A stretch of DNA of 64,000 nucleotides from Clostridiales bacterium FE2011 (GCA_017569305.1 CP069418.1:3162001-3226000), one strand, 5' to 3'; counted from the stretch's first letter, positions 16,767-30,238 are shown. Made by a program: numbers and translations. Notes: generated by a model not told the origin, from the letters alone.

Positions 16767-19154
16767 ATGAATTACGGCTATTTTGATGAGAAAGCCAGAG
16801 AGTATGTGATTACCAATCCCAATACCCCTGCCCCCTGGGCGAACTATCTCGGATCGCCGGATTACGGTGCCATCGTCACTGTGAACGCCGGCGGATACAG
16901 CTTTGTCAAGAGCGGTGCCGCAGGCCGGATCCTGCGCTATACCTTCAACCAGTTTGACGAGCCCGGCCGGTATATCTACCTGCGGGATGAAGAAACCGGG
17001 GATTTCTGGTCCGCCAGCTGGAAGCCGGTGGCAAAGCCCCTGGATACCTATAAGAGCGAATGCCATCACGGCACAAGCTATACCGAGATCATCAGCGAGT
17101 ATAACGGAATCCGGAGCCGGGTTCTGTACTACGTACCCATGGGCGCGACCCATGAAGTATGGAGGGTCAACCTGGAGAACCTGACCGACCGGGAACGGAA
17201 GATCAGCGTGTTCGGCTACTGTGAGTTTACAACAGAAAGCCTGTATACCCAGGACCTGGTGAACATGCAGTATACCCAGTTCATCACCAAGACGGAGTTC
17301 CATGATACCTTTCTGCTGGAGCAGATCAATGAGTTCAACTATCCGAGACCGGACGGAACCACCGGACGGGAACGCTTCTTCGGCCTGGCCGGGGCGAAGG
17401 TGGCCAGCTATACCGGACGCCGGGAGCAGTTCCTGGGACGGAACCGTTTTGACAAGCCCCAGGCCGTGGCGGACGGAAAGTGCGACAACAGCCTGAACTA
17501 CAACGGCAACCCCTGCGGCGCACTGCAGTTCAGCGCAGCGCTGAAACCCGGTGAAAAGACAACGGCTGCCTTCCTGCTGGGCCAGAAGACCGTGTTTGAA
17601 GCGAAGGAGATCATGGACCGCTATGATCGGACAGCGGAAATCGTGGACAGGGAACTGGCAGAGCTAATCAGCTACTGGCATGGCGAACTGGCCAACCTGA
17701 AGATCTGTACACCGGACAAGAACTTCGATACGATGGTGAACACCTGGAACGCTTTCCAGTGCTTCATTACCTTTATCTGGAGCCGGGCAGCCAGCCTGGT
17801 TTACTGCGGCGAGCGCAACGGCTACGGATACCGGGATACGGTACAGGATATCCAGGGCATTATGCATCTGGATCCGGAACTAGCCCGGAAACAGCTGACC
17901 TTTATGCTCAGCGCCCAGGTTCATCACGGCGCAGGCCTGCCGCTGGTCAAGTTTACCCATAACGCAGGGCATGAGGATACGCCGGAACAGGAAAGCTATG
18001 TAAAAGCTACCGGACACCCCAGCTACCGGGCGGATGACGCGCTGTGGCTGTTCCCGACGGTGTACAAGTATGTTGCGGAAACCGGCAATACGGACTACCT
18101 GGATGAAGAGATTCCCTTCGCGGACAAGGACGTTGGCACGGTACGGGAACACCTGAAGCGGGCAATCAACTTCAGTATGACCCACCTGGGCCCCCACGGC
18201 ATGCCTGCGGGACTGCACGCGGACTGGAACGACTGCCTGGTGCTTGGATCCCAGGGAGAGAGCACATTCGTAGCATTCCAGCTGTATTATGCGCTGAACA
18301 TTATGAAGGAGTTCTGTGAAAACGAGCCGGACTATGTGAAGTACCTGGATGAAACGGCCGAAAAGCTGCTGAAGATCCTGAACGAAAAATGTTTCGAGGG
18401 TGACCGGTTTATCCGCGGCTTCCGTGAGGATGGCGTTGTCATCGGCAGCAAAAAGGACAAGGAAGCCAATATGTGGCTGAATCCCCAGAGCTGGGCCGTG
18501 ATCAGCCGCGGCGCCACAGCCGAACAGGCGGAAGCCATCCTGAACACGGCCTGCGAGAAACTGAATACTCCCTACGGCCTGGAACTGATGCAGCCGAGCT
18601 ACCGGTATGAATATTTTGAAGGTGCACGGATGAGGCTGTTCAACCCGGGCACCAAAGAAAACGGCGGTATTTTCTGCCAGCCCCAGGGCTGGGCGATCCT
18701 GGCCGAGGCTCTGTGCGGACACGGCAACCGGGCCTTCCAGTACTTTAAGGAGAGCAGCCCGGTATCCTTCAACGATGACGCTGACCGCCGGGTGATCGAA
18801 CCCTACGTCCACGGACAGTTCATCGAAGGACATGAAAGCCCCTTCGCCGGTCGGAGCCATGTGCATTGGCTGACCGGTACAGCCAGCACCGTAATGGTCG
18901 GATGCGTGGAAGGTATCCTTGGACTGCGGCCGACGACTGCAGGTATTGAGATTTCTCCCGCCATTCCGCAGGAATGGAACGGCTTCACGATGGAAAAGGT
19001 TTTCCGTGGAAAGAAACTGCACATTACCGTGGATAACAGCGCGCACAAGGAAGGCAAGCCCACGAAGGTTATCCTGAACGGCGTTGAGCGCGCAGCCGGT
19101 GTGATTCCGGCGGATGAGCTCAGGGAAGAAAACGACATTACGGTTGTTATGTAA
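16767..19154 (+). CDS. GH94 disaccharide phosphorylase (cellobiose/diacetylchitobiose phosphorylase type)
   Basis: Cytoplasmic inverting phosphorylase of 795 residues that splits a beta-linked disaccharide with phosphate into a sugar-1-phosphate and a free sugar, saving ATP. The family start (YGYFDEKAREYVIT, then PWANYLG and AGGYSF) is clear. The segment DWNDCL at 486-491 carries the GH94 general acid. Length is normal. Wording such as YIYLRDEETGDFWS and GESTFVAF resembles diacetylchitobiose phosphorylases more than clostridial cellobiose phosphorylases as I remember them, but the link to a GH5 glucanase through shared operators argues for cellobiose, so the substrate is open. It has no signal peptide. 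An AGGAGG sits 8 nt before the ATG. trmO follows after 1 bp. Confidence 0.88.
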   Translation: MNYGYFDEKAREYVITNPNTPAPWANYLGSPDYGAIVTVNAGGYSFVKSGAAGRILRYTFNQFDEPGRYIYLRDEETGDFWSASWKPVAKPLDTYKSECHHGTSYTEIISEYNGIRSRVLYYVPMGATHEVWRVNLENLTDRERKISVFGYCEFTTESLYTQDLVNMQYTQFITKTEFHDTFLLEQINEFNYPRPDGTTGRERFFGLAGAKVASYTGRREQFLGRNRFDKPQAVADGKCDNSLNYNGNPCGALQFSAALKPGEKTTAAFLLGQKTVFEAKEIMDRYDRTAEIVDRELAELISYWHGELANLKICTPDKNFDTMVNTWNAFQCFITFIWSRAASLVYCGERNGYGYRDTVQDIQGIMHLDPELARKQLTFMLSAQVHHGAGLPLVKFTHNAGHEDTPEQESYVKATGHPSYRADDALWLFPTVYKYVAETGNTDYLDEEIPFADKDVGTVREHLKRAINFSMTHLGPHGMPAGLHADWNDCLVLGSQGESTFVAFQLYYALNIMKEFCENEPDYVKYLDETAEKLLKILNEKCFEGDRFIRGFREDGVVIGSKKDKEANMWLNPQSWAVISRGATAEQAEAILNTACEKLNTPYGLELMQPSYRYEYFEGARMRLFNPGTKENGGIFCQPQGWAILAEALCGHGNRAFQYFKESSPVSFNDDADRRVIEPYVHGQFIEGHESPFAGRSHVHWLTGTASTVMVGCVEGILGLRPTTAGIEISPAIPQEWNGFTMEKVFRGKKLHITVDNSAHKEGKPTKVILNGVERAAGVIPADELREENDITVVM

Positions 19155-19155
19155 G

Positions 19156-19842
19156 ATGAAGATTATCGCAAGAATCCGGAATCCCTATGATGGTAAATTC
19201 GGGGTGCCCCGGCAGAGCGGCCTGGTGGAACAGGTGGTATCGACCATCGTGTTTGAACCGGAATACCGTGTGGCGGAAGCGCTGCGGGGCATCGAGGAGT
19301 TTTCTCATCTGTGGCTGATCTGGGGCTTTGACCGTGCTGAAAGGGAAAACTGGTCACCGACAGTGCGGCCGCCCCGGCTCGGCGGCAACCAGCGGGTAGG
19401 GGTATTTGCCACCCGTTCTCCCTTCCGGCCCAATGCTGTCGGCCTGAGCTGTGTGAAGCTGCTGGGCGTGGAAAAGGGGAACGAGGGCACCGTGCTGAAG
19501 GTGGCCGGAGCGGATCTGATGAACGGTACGCCGATCTATGATATCAAGCCTTATCTGCCCTATGCGGACTGCAGGCCAGAAGCGACAGGCGGATTCACAG
19601 ACCGGACGGAAAAACGAACCGTGGAAGTGGAGATCCCGGCGGAATGTGCGAAGGCGATGAAACCGGAAGACCTGGAGGCGCTGAAGGCGGTGCTCCGGGA
19701 GGATCCCCGGCCGGCTTATCAGGATGATCCGGAACGGGTGTATGCGTTTGAATTTGCGGGGAAGAACGTAAGGTTTGTAGTTGAAGGAAAAGTGCTGAAA
19801 GTTGTTTCAATTCAGAATTCAGAATTCAGAATTCAGAATTAA
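19156..19842 (+). CDS. trmO: tRNA (N6-threonylcarbamoyladenosine37-N6)-methyltransferase TrmO
   Basis: SAM-dependent enzyme of the TsaA/YaeB/TrmO family that methylates t6A37 in tRNA. The product is 228 residues with family signatures: PRQSGL near the start, EFSHLWLIWGF, GVFATRSPFRPNAVGLS, and DIKPYLPYAD. ATG 19156 is one base after the GH94 stop codon with no convincing ribosome site, so translation is probably coupled. The last dozen or so codons (SIQNSEFRIQN and stop) are read out of a heptanucleotide repeat array beginning near 19808, which supplies the stop codon. The original C-terminus may therefore have been replaced by repeat-encoded residues. Why this gene is paired with a sugar phosphorylase is unclear. 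Confidence 0.9.
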   Translation: MKIIARIRNPYDGKFGVPRQSGLVEQVVSTIVFEPEYRVAEALRGIEEFSHLWLIWGFDRAERENWSPTVRPPRLGGNQRVGVFATRSPFRPNAVGLSCVKLLGVEKGNEGTVLKVAGADLMNGTPIYDIKPYLPYADCRPEATGGFTDRTEKRTVEVEIPAECAKAMKPEDLEALKAVLREDPRPAYQDDPERVYAFEFAGKNVRFVVEGKVLKVVSIQNSEFRIQN

Positions 19843-19978
19843 TGGTCAACCGGAAGTTAAAGGCTTTGAACATGTTGAGAAAATGGGAGTGTGCGGCATG
19901 CACATTCCTTTTTTATTCCGTGCGACAGGGTACAGGTATATATAATTCTGAATTCTTAATTCAAAATTCTGAATTGTA
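19808..19978. repeat. Inverted pair of heptanucleotide arrays flanking the trmO terminator
   Basis: The left array at 19808-19843 has four to five AATTCAG units and the right array at 19942-19978 has the complementary AATTCTG units. About 100 bp lies between, containing the trmO terminator. The right array is preceded by GTATATATAATT, as in other members of this family. Confidence 0.7.
19886..19914 (+). terminator. Terminator after trmO
   Basis: GGAGTGTGC pairs with GCACATTCC (one wobble) around a GGCAT loop, followed by six T. Confidence 0.8.
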
Positions 19979-20020
19979 CGGGGCAACACGGATGACATTG
20001 TATTTGAACTGCATTTTGGG

Positions 20021-20049
20021 TTGCTATTTTCAAAGAACTATGGCATACT
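20021..20049 (+). promoter_or_regulatory. Possible promoter of serC-serA
   Basis: TTGCTA at 20021-20026 and CATACT at 20044-20049 with a 17-bp spacer. Each hexamer matches the consensus at four positions, so this is only a candidate. Confidence 0.35.
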
Positions 20050-20057
20050 ATGCACAT

Positions 20058-20094
20058 GGTTGAAAAACAACCCTGTGGGACAAATGCGTCCCAC
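20058..20094 (+). other. Two tandem hairpins in the serC leader
   Basis: GGTTG-AAAAA-CAACC at 20058-20072 is followed by GTGGGAC-AAATGC-GTCCCAC at 20075-20094. Both stems are perfect, neither has a T-run, and the second ends 8 bp before the serC ribosome site (AAGGAGG). They may stabilise or control the message; no known riboswitch is recognised. Confidence 0.5.
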
Positions 20095-20116
20095 TCAATA
20101 TAAGGAGGATGAAATC

Positions 20117-21193
20117 ATGGAACGTGTTTATAACTTTTCTCCCGGACCTTCCCAGCTGGCTCTTCCTGTGCTCGAAAAAGCCCAGAAGGATCTGGTCTGT
20201 TATGGTGATACAGGTATGTCCGTGATGGAAATGAGCCATCGCAGCAAGATGTACACTGATATCTACGACAAGACTGTGGCAGATCTCCGTGACCTGATGA
20301 ACATCCCCGAGGATTATGACGTGGTGTTCCTGCAGGGCGGCGCTACCCAGCAGTTCTCTGCTGTTCCGCTGAACCTGATGGTCAACAAAAAGGCTGACTA
20401 TATCGACAGCGGTAACTTCGCTCACCTGGCTGCTGAAGAAGGCAAGCGTTACGGTGAAGTGAACGTCGTGGCTTCCAGCCGTGAAGACGTTTATACCTAC
20501 ATTCCTGACCTGGATGCCATCAAGTTCAATGATGATGCCGACTATGTGCATATCACCCAGAACAACACCATCTACGGTACTCGCTTTGTGGAACTGCCCA
20601 AGTGCAAGGCGCCCATCGTCTGCGACGCCAGCTCCATGATCCTGAGCGAGGAAATGGACGTGACCAAGTACGGTGCCATCTATGCCGGTGCCCAGAAGAA
20701 CATCGGACCGAGCGGCCTGTGCGTTCTGATTGTGAAGCATGACCTGATCGGCCACGCTATGGATATCTGCCCGAAGCTGCTGAACTGGCAGGTTCAGGTG
20801 GAAAAGGGAAGCATGTACAATACGCCCAACACCTGGGGTATTTACCTGGCCGGCCTGACCTTCGAGTGGCTGAAGAGCATCGGCGGCGTGAAGGCTGTTG
20901 AAAAAGTGAACATCGAAAAGGCTGCCATGATGTATGACTTCCTGGACAACAGCAAGCTGTTCAAGGCTACTGCCCAGCCCAAGTACCGCAGCCGCATGAA
21001 CGTCACCTTCGTGACCGGCGATGCCGATAAGGACGCTGCCTTCGTAAAGGCTGCCGCCGCTGAAGGTCTGGTCAACCTGAAGGGCCATCGTTCCGTCGGT
21101 GGTATGCGCGCCAGCATTTACAACGCAATGCCCATCGAAGGCGTGCAGAAGCTGGTTGCCTTCATGAAGAAGTTCGAGGCTGAAAACGCGTAA
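20117..21193 (+). CDS. serC: Phosphoserine aminotransferase SerC
   Basis: PLP enzyme of 358 residues that converts 3-phosphohydroxypyruvate and glutamate to phosphoserine and 2-oxoglutarate, the second step of serine synthesis. Family features are the NFSPGPSQLALPVL start, GMSVMEMSHRS, FLQGGATQQFSAVPLNL, the PLP-lysine segment YAGAQKNIGPSG and the C-terminal KGHRSVGGMRASIYNAMP. Length is normal. The ATG at 20117 follows AAGGAGG; an earlier in-frame start would read through the leader hairpins. serA follows after 22 bp, so the two form an operon. No phosphoserine phosphatase (serB) is seen nearby. Confidence 0.96.
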   Translation: MERVYNFSPGPSQLALPVLEKAQKDLVCYGDTGMSVMEMSHRSKMYTDIYDKTVADLRDLMNIPEDYDVVFLQGGATQQFSAVPLNLMVNKKADYIDSGNFAHLAAEEGKRYGEVNVVASSREDVYTYIPDLDAIKFNDDADYVHITQNNTIYGTRFVELPKCKAPIVCDASSMILSEEMDVTKYGAIYAGAQKNIGPSGLCVLIVKHDLIGHAMDICPKLLNWQVQVEKGSMYNTPNTWGIYLAGLTFEWLKSIGGVKAVEKVNIEKAAMMYDFLDNSKLFKATAQPKYRSRMNVTFVTGDADKDAAFVKAAAAEGLVNLKGHRSVGGMRASIYNAMPIEGVQKLVAFMKKFEAENA

Positions 21194-21215
21194 TAACGTT
21201 GAAGGAGAAAAACCG

Positions 21216-22391
21216 ATGTATAAGATTCAGACGCTGAATGCGATTTCGGATATCATCCATACCCAGCTGAGCGCTGATAAGTATACCGTGAGCAAGGACG
21301 AGCCCGTGCCGGACGCGATCCTGGTACGCAGCGCCGCCATGCACGATATGGAATTCGGACCGGAACTGCTGGCCATCGGCCGCGCCGGCGCCGGTGTCAA
21401 CAACATCCCGATCGACCGCTGCTCCAAGGAAGGCATTGTGGTCTTCAATACGCCTGGTGCCAACGCCAATGCGGTGGCGGAACTGGTGATCTCCGGCATG
21501 ATGATGTGCGGACGGAAAATCGCGGATGCCTTGGAATGGGTGAAAACCCTGAAGGGCAAGGGCGATGAAGTGGCCAAATTGGTGGAAAAGGGAAAGAGCC
21601 AGTTTGTCGGCGCTGAAGTCCGGGGTAAAACCCTGGGCGTAATTGGTCTGGGCGCTATCGGTTCTATCGTAGCCAATGCCGCCAGCCGCGGCCTGGGTAT
21701 GAACGTCATCGGTTATGACCCGGGAATCTCCGTTGAACGCGCCTGGAGCCTGAGTACTTCCGTTCATCGTGCGGCTTCTGAGGATGAGGTCCTGGCGCAG
21801 GCTGATTTCATCACTTTCCATATTCCGCTGAATGATTCTACCCGTGGTTCCATCAATGCTGAGAAGTTCGCAAAGATGAAGGACGGCGCCTGCATCCTGA
21901 ACTTCGCCCGCGGCGAACTGGTGAACACAGCTGATATGCTGGCGGCCCTGGAAAGCGGCAAAATCGGACGCTATGTGACCGACTTCCCGAACGATGATAT
22001 CATCGGTGCGAACAATGTGGTCTGCATTCCTCACCTGGGTGCCAGTACGCCTGAGAGCGAAGAGAACTGCGCCAGCATGGCGGCTGCGGAAATCCGGGAT
22101 TACCTGGAGAACGGCAGCATCCATAACAGCGTGAACTATCCTGAAGTGCAGCTGGGCGAGCCGGACGCTGTCCGCGTCCTGGTACTGCATGAGAATATCC
22201 CGAACATGATTTCCAACATCACCGCTGCCGCGGCGAAAGAAGGAATCAACATCGAGAACATGGTCAACAAGAGCCGCAAGGACATGTCTGTGACCGTGAT
22301 GGAGATGGCGGAACTGCCGTCCAGCCATGCGCTGCAGACGCTGCAGGAACTGCAGGGGATTATCAGGATTCGGACGTTTACAAAAGAGTAA
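21216..22391 (+). CDS. serA: D-3-phosphoglycerate dehydrogenase SerA
   Basis: NAD-dependent enzyme of 391 residues for the first step of serine synthesis, 3-phosphoglycerate to 3-phosphohydroxypyruvate. The Rossmann signature GVIGLGAIGSIVAN is in the middle. Catalytic residues are visible in NFARGELVN (Arg) and CIPHLGASTPESEENC (His), and RAGAGVNNIP is the family segment. The last 75 or so residues form an ACT domain (VLVLHENIPNMISNIT), usually the serine-feedback site. This is the short ACT form without the intervening allosteric domain of longer enzymes. ATG 21216 follows GAAGGAG. Confidence 0.96.
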   Translation: MYKIQTLNAISDIIHTQLSADKYTVSKDEPVPDAILVRSAAMHDMEFGPELLAIGRAGAGVNNIPIDRCSKEGIVVFNTPGANANAVAELVISGMMMCGRKIADALEWVKTLKGKGDEVAKLVEKGKSQFVGAEVRGKTLGVIGLGAIGSIVANAASRGLGMNVIGYDPGISVERAWSLSTSVHRAASEDEVLAQADFITFHIPLNDSTRGSINAEKFAKMKDGACILNFARGELVNTADMLAALESGKIGRYVTDFPNDDIIGANNVVCIPHLGASTPESEENCASMAAAEIRDYLENGSIHNSVNYPEVQLGEPDAVRVLVLHENIPNMISNITAAAAKEGINIENMVNKSRKDMSVTVMEMAELPSSHALQTLQELQGIIRIRTFTKE

Positions 22392-22443
22392 ATCCTGCAT
22401 TTGGGGTTTCAAATTCAGAATTAAGAATTCAGAATTAATGGTT

Positions 22444-22480
22444 AAAACACACCGGAGAAGATTTCTACGGTGTGTTTTTC
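22444..22480 (+). terminator. Terminator after serA
   Basis: AAAACACACCG and CGGTGTGTTTT form a perfect 11-bp stem; the loop can add AGAA/TTCT pairs. A T-run follows. Confidence 0.85.
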
Positions 22481-22565
22481 GCATGTAAATGACAACGTGG
22501 GCAATGCGGAAGGGACGACTCGGGAAGGTTCTTTTCGTTCCAAGGATGCGGCAAGAGCATTACAG

Positions 22566-22621
22566 GGGGACAGACCCACAGTCACATTTTCTTCGAAAAC
22601 AGTGACAGTGGTTCAGTCCCC
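22566..22621. repeat. REP-like imperfect palindrome
   Basis: A 20-bp arm beginning GGGGACAG and ending CAGTCAC pairs with a downstream arm (GTGACAG to GTCCCC) with three mismatches; an inner TTTTC/GAAAA stem closes the loop. This GC-rich dyad resembles REP or MITE remnants. No transposase gene is near. Confidence 0.6.
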
Positions 22622-22729
22622 ACCGTCACACTCCTGCCGCTTCTACGCCACGGATTGTGATAATTTTATTCGTTTAAACAGTATATAATATTCTTAAGTT
22701 TTAAGTTTTCAGTATTCATTATTCATTAG

Positions 22730-22763
22730 AAAAAGGGACTGGAATTTCTTCCAGTCCCTTTTT
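22730..22763 (-). terminator. Terminator of the rpoBC operon
   Basis: A perfect 15-bp stem (AAAAAGGGACTGGAA with its complement) around a 4-nt loop. It lies 3 bp beyond the rpoC stop codon and ends in a T-run on the minus strand; A/T symmetry means it could also stop plus-strand transcription. Confidence 0.92.
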
Positions 22764-22766
22764 CTA

Positions 22767-26336
<3,570 letters not shown>

Positions 26337-26356
26337 AAGGGGCACACTCCCTTCGA

Positions 26357-29300
26357 TTAAATATCATCGTCAAGGTCAAGATCCGACAGGTCTTCTACGC
26401 TGAAGTCTTCAAGGTCTTCCGTGCTGGCTTCGCCAACGGAGAATTCATCTTCGTTGTCTTCGGCTTCGTCTTCAGTACCGAAGGACAGGTCGTCCTCGGA
26501 CATGCTGAAGGCTTCTTCAGCAGCGGCTTCCACTTCCTCGTTCTCTTCGGCAGCAGCTTCGCCTTCGCCTTCCGGCCTTGCGGTGACGGAAGCGCGCATA
26601 GCGTCAGCCTGCGGCATATCTTCGGGATCGAGTTCGGGAATTTCGATTTCGTTCCGGGCGGCATCCAGCACGCGGATATCCAGGCTCAGGGCCTGCATTT
26701 CCTTCAGAAGAACCTTGAAGCTCTCAGGCACACCCGGGTTCGGGATGTTCTGGCCCTTGATGATCGCTTCGTAGGTCTTGACGCGGCCGACGGTATCGTC
26801 GGACTTCACGGTCAGGATTTCCTGCAGCGTGTTGGCAGCACCGTAAGCTTCCAGAGCCCAGACTTCCATTTCACCGAAGCGCTGTCCGCCGAACTGGGCT
26901 TTACCACCCAGAGGCTGCTGGGTAACAAGGCTGTAGGGACCGGTGGAACGGGCATGCATCTTGTCGTCGACCAGATGGTGCAGCTTCAGGAAGTACATGA
27001 TACCGACGGTAACGGGGTTCTCGAAGTAGTCGCCGGTACGGCCGTCGCGGACGCGGATCTTACCCTGGTGGAAGAGGGCCTTGCCTTCTTCATCCAGAGC
27101 CAGACGCAGGGGCTTGCCGTTGTGGAAATGATATTCGTTTACGTGAGGATCGTTCTCGTCTTCCGGAGCGGACATCTTCTCTTCAGCCAGCTTCAGATGC
27201 TCAAGAATCTCCTCGTAGGTGGCGCCGTCGAAGACGGGGGTGGCAATGTGCCAGCCCAGTGCGCGGCAGGCCAGGCCCAGGTGTACTTCCAGAACCTGAC
27301 CCAGGTTCATACGGGAAGGAACGCCCAGGGGGTTCAGAACGATCTGCAGGGGAGTACCGTCGGGCAGGAAGGGCATATCCTCTTCACGCAGGATGCGGGA
27401 AACAACACCCTTGTTACCGTGACGGCCTGCCATCTTATCGCCGACGGAAATCTTACGCTTCTGGGCGATGTAGATGCGGACCATTTCGTTGACGCCGGGG
27501 GAGAGCTCATCCTTGTTCTCACGGGTGAAGACCTTGACATCAACAACAATGCCGCCTTCGCCGTGGGGAACGCGCAGGGAGGTATCCCGGACTTCACGGG
27601 CTTTTTCACCGAAGATGGCGCGCAGCAGGCGCTCTTCGGCGGTCAGCTCGGTTTCACCCTTGGGGGTAACCTTACCGACCAGGATATCGCCGGCGTGCAC
27701 TTCGGCACCGATGCGGACGATACCGCCTTCATCCAGATCCTTGACCGCGTCGTCAGAGATGTTCGGGATATCCCGGGTGATCTCTTCCGGTCCGAGCTTG
27801 GTTTCGCGGGCTTCGGATTCGAACTCTTCGATATGGATGGAGGTGTAAATATCTTCCTTGACCAGCTTTTCACTCAGCAGGACAGCGTCCTCGTAGTTGT
27901 AGCCTTCCCAGGTCATGAAGCCGATCAGGGCGTTACGGCCCAGACCGATTTCTCCCTTTTCAGTGGAAGGACCGTCAGCCAGCAGGTCGCCTTTTTCGAT
28001 CTTCTGGCCCGCGGAAACCACGGGATGCTGGTTGATGCAGGTGGACTGGTTGGAACGGGCAAACTTGGTGAGGGTGTAGGTGTGACGCTCGCCGAAGTTA
28101 TCACGGATGATAATCTGGTCGGCATCCACCTTTTCCACCACGCCGTCTTCCTTGGCCAGGATTACAACGCCGGAGTCATGGGCGGCGCGGTATTCCATAC
28201 CGGTGGCGACGAGGGGTGCTTCGGGAACCAGCAGCGGCACAGCCTGACGCTGCATGTTGGAACCCATCAGAGCACGGGTAGCGTCGTCGTTTTCCAGGAA
28301 GGGAACCATGGCGGTGGCGACGGAAACAACCTGACGGGGGCTGACGTCCATGAAGTCCACCTGGGAAACAGGCACTTCAACGATTTCAGCCTTGTCACGA
28401 ACCGTGATGCGGTCCTGAACGAAGGTTCCGTCGGGATTCAGGGGCTCGTTGGCGGTGGCGACCTTGTACAGGTCTTCCTCGTCAGCGGTCATGTAGTCTA
28501 TTTCATCCAGCACGCGGCCGTTTACCTTGTCCACACGACGGTAGGGAGCTTCGATGAAGCCGTACTCGTTGATGCGGGCATAGGTGGCCAGAGAACCGAT
28601 CAGACCGATGTTGGGACCTTCAGGAGTCTCGATCGGGCAGATACGGGCGTAATGGCTGTAGTGCACGTCGCGAACCTCGAAAGAGGCACGGTCACGGTTC
28701 AGACCGCCGGGGCCCAGGGCGCTCAGACGGCGCTTGTGGGTCAGCTCAGCCAGGGGGTTGGGCTGGTCCATGAACTGGGACAGCTGGGAAGAACCGAAGA
28801 ACTCTTTGATCGCGGCACTGACGGGACGGATGTTGATCAGGTCACCGGGCTTGATGTCGGTGGAGTCCTGAATGGACATACGCTCACGCACCACGCGTTC
28901 CAGACGGCTCAGGCCGATGCGGATCTGGTTCTGCAGCAGTTCGCCGACGCTGCGCAGGCGGCGGTTGCCCAGATGGTCGATGTCATCCGTGGAACCGATG
29001 CCGTAGGGCAGGCCCAGCATATAGTTGATGGAGGAGACGACGTCATCCGGAATGATGTGCTTCGGCACGAGGGCGGCGACGTTTTCCTTCACAGCGTCGA
29101 AGAGCTGATCCGGCTCAACAGAGGAGATGATCTGCTGCAGGGTGGGCAGGTGAACCATCTCGAGGATGCCGGCATCCTTCGGATCGAAGGGCAGGTAAGC
29201 AGCGGCGTCAACAAAGTTGTTGCCGACGACCTTGCGGATCTGGCCTTCGCAGTCCAGCATGACGGTGTTCACACCGGCGTTCTGGATTTCACGGGCCACA

Positions 29301-30238
29301 TCCAGGGCGATGGTGTCGCCCTTCTTGACCATGACCTCTCCGGTCTGGGGATTGATGATATCTTCCGCCGCCACATGGTTATGGATACGGGTGGCGATGG
29401 AAAGCTTCTTATTGTACTTATAGCGGCCAACCCTCATCAGGTCATAACGCTTGGGATCAAAGAAGAGGGAATTGAAGAGATTGGTGGCGCTTTCGAGGCT
29501 GGCGGGTTCGCCGGGCTTCTGGCGCTTGTAAATCTCAATGAGGCCTTCTTCTCTCGTCTTGGCGTTGTCACCCTTCTGGATGGTAGCCATGAGGCGCTCG
29601 TCCTCACCCATGATATCAATGATTTCGGCGTCTGTGCCGTAGCCCAGGGCGCGCAGAATCACGGTGATGGGCAGTTTGCGGGCACGGTCAATACGGACCC
29701 ACAGCACATCGTTGGAGTCCGTCTCATATTCGAGCCAGGCACCGCGGTTCGGGATGATCTGGGAAGAATAGAGCTTTTTGCCAGCTTTATCGTAAGCGAC
29801 GTCAAAATAGACGCCGGGAGAGCGGACCAGCTGGCTGACGATCACGCGCTCGGCACCGTTAATGATGAAAGTGCCATGGTCGGTCATGAGGGGAAAGTCG
29901 CCCATAAAAACGTCGGATTCCTTGATTTCACCGGTCTCCTTATTCTTCAGGCGAACAAACACCTTCAGCGGCGCCGCGTAAGTGATGTCGCGCTCACGGC
30001 AGCGTGCAATGGAATTTTTCGGCTCGTCCAGAGAATAGTCCACGAATTCCAGCACAAGATTCCCATTGTAGTCAGTAATGGGAGAAACATCGGCCAGAAC
30101 TTCGCGCAGATCGGTATCGAGAAAGCGCTGATAGGAGTTCTTCTGTACCTCAATCAGGTTGGGCATTTCGAGAACTTCATCAATGCGTGAGAAGCTCATA
30201 CGTTCGCGGAGCTTCCCCATGTGGACCTCGTGTACCAT
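26357..30238 (-). CDS. rpoB: RNA polymerase beta subunit RpoB with acidic C-terminal tail
   Basis: Beta subunit of RNA polymerase, 1293 residues. The rifampicin-pocket segment near residues 480-505 reads [20 protein letters not shown] and continues with LSALGPGG. The usual Asp, His and Ser resistance positions are wild type; the position equivalent to E. coli 518 is Pro. After the core ends ([18 protein letters not shown]) there is a tail of about 75 residues that is almost all Glu, Asp, Ala and Ser and ends [11 protein letters not shown] 30238 is preceded by AGGGGTG at about 10 nt; an in-frame ATG six codons later (30220) with GAGG before it is a possible alternative start. rpoC follows in the same operon. 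rplJ and rplL, which usually precede rpoB, are not here. Confidence 0.97.
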   Translation of the reverse strand: MVHEVHMGKLRERMSFSRIDEVLEMPNLIEVQKNSYQRFLDTDLREVLADVSPITDYNGNLVLEFVDYSLDEPKNSIARCRERDITYAAPLKVFVRLKNKETGEIKESDVFMGDFPLMTDHGTFIINGAERVIVSQLVRSPGVYFDVAYDKAGKKLYSSQIIPNRGAWLEYETDSNDVLWVRIDRARKLPITVILRALGYGTDAEIIDIMGEDERLMATIQKGDNAKTREEGLIEIYKRQKPGEPASLESATNLFNSLFFDPKRYDLMRVGRYKYNKKLSIATRIHNHVAAEDIINPQTGEVMVKKGDTIALDVAREIQNAGVNTVMLDCEGQIRKVVGNNFVDAAAYLPFDPKDAGILEMVHLPTLQQIISSVEPDQLFDAVKENVAALVPKHIIPDDVVSSINYMLGLPYGIGSTDDIDHLGNRRLRSVGELLQNQIRIGLSRLERVVRERMSIQDSTDIKPGDLINIRPVSAAIKEFFGSSQLSQFMDQPNPLAELTHKRRLSALGPGGLNRDRASFEVRDVHYSHYARICPIETPEGPNIGLIGSLATYARINEYGFIEAPYRRVDKVNGRVLDEIDYMTADEEDLYKVATANEPLNPDGTFVQDRITVRDKAEIVEVPVSQVDFMDVSPRQVVSVATAMVPFLENDDATRALMGSNMQRQAVPLLVPEAPLVATGMEYRAAHDSGVVILAKEDGVVEKVDADQIIIRDNFGERHTYTLTKFARSNQSTCINQHPVVSAGQKIEKGDLLADGPSTEKGEIGLGRNALIGFMTWEGYNYEDAVLLSEKLVKEDIYTSIHIEEFESEARETKLGPEEITRDIPNISDDAVKDLDEGGIVRIGAEVHAGDILVGKVTPKGETELTAEERLLRAIFGEKAREVRDTSLRVPHGEGGIVVDVKVFTRENKDELSPGVNEMVRIYIAQKRKISVGDKMAGRHGNKGVVSRILREEDMPFLPDGTPLQIVLNPLGVPSRMNLGQVLEVHLGLACRALGWHIATPVFDGATYEEILEHLKLAEEKMSAPEDENDPHVNEYHFHNGKPLRLALDEEGKALFHQGKIRVRDGRTGDYFENPVTVGIMYFLKLHHLVDDKMHARSTGPYSLVTQQPLGGKAQFGGQRFGEMEVWALEAYGAANTLQEILTVKSDDTVGRVKTYEAIIKGQNIPNPGVPESFKVLLKEMQALSLDIRVLDAARNEIEIPELDPEDMPQADAMRASVTARPEGEGEAAAEENEEVEAAAEEAFSMSEDDLSFGTEDEAEDNEDEFSVGEASTEDLEDFSVEDLSDLDLDDDI

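Larger units (their letters stand above)
22410..22728. repeat. Inverted heptanucleotide arrays between serA and rpoC
   Basis: The left array at 22410-22440 (AATTCAG units) and the right array at 22689-22728 (units containing AAGTTTTAAGTTTTCAG then ATTCATT) bracket the serA terminator and a REP-like hairpin. The right array is preceded by GTATATAAT and its complement shares about 22 bases with the array at 39070. The rest of this 375-bp spacer holds no credible gene. Confidence 0.6.

Noticed and set aside
19842..20063. Short open frame between trmO and serC
   Set aside because: It starts in a repeat array, runs through a terminator and has no ribosome site.
22470..22688. Short open frame between serA and rpoC
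   Set aside because: It covers a terminator tail and a REP-like palindrome; the translation is not protein-like.
26954..30190. Plus-strand open frame opposite rpoB
   Set aside because: Same reason: a Val/Gly/His-rich antisense shadow of rpoB.
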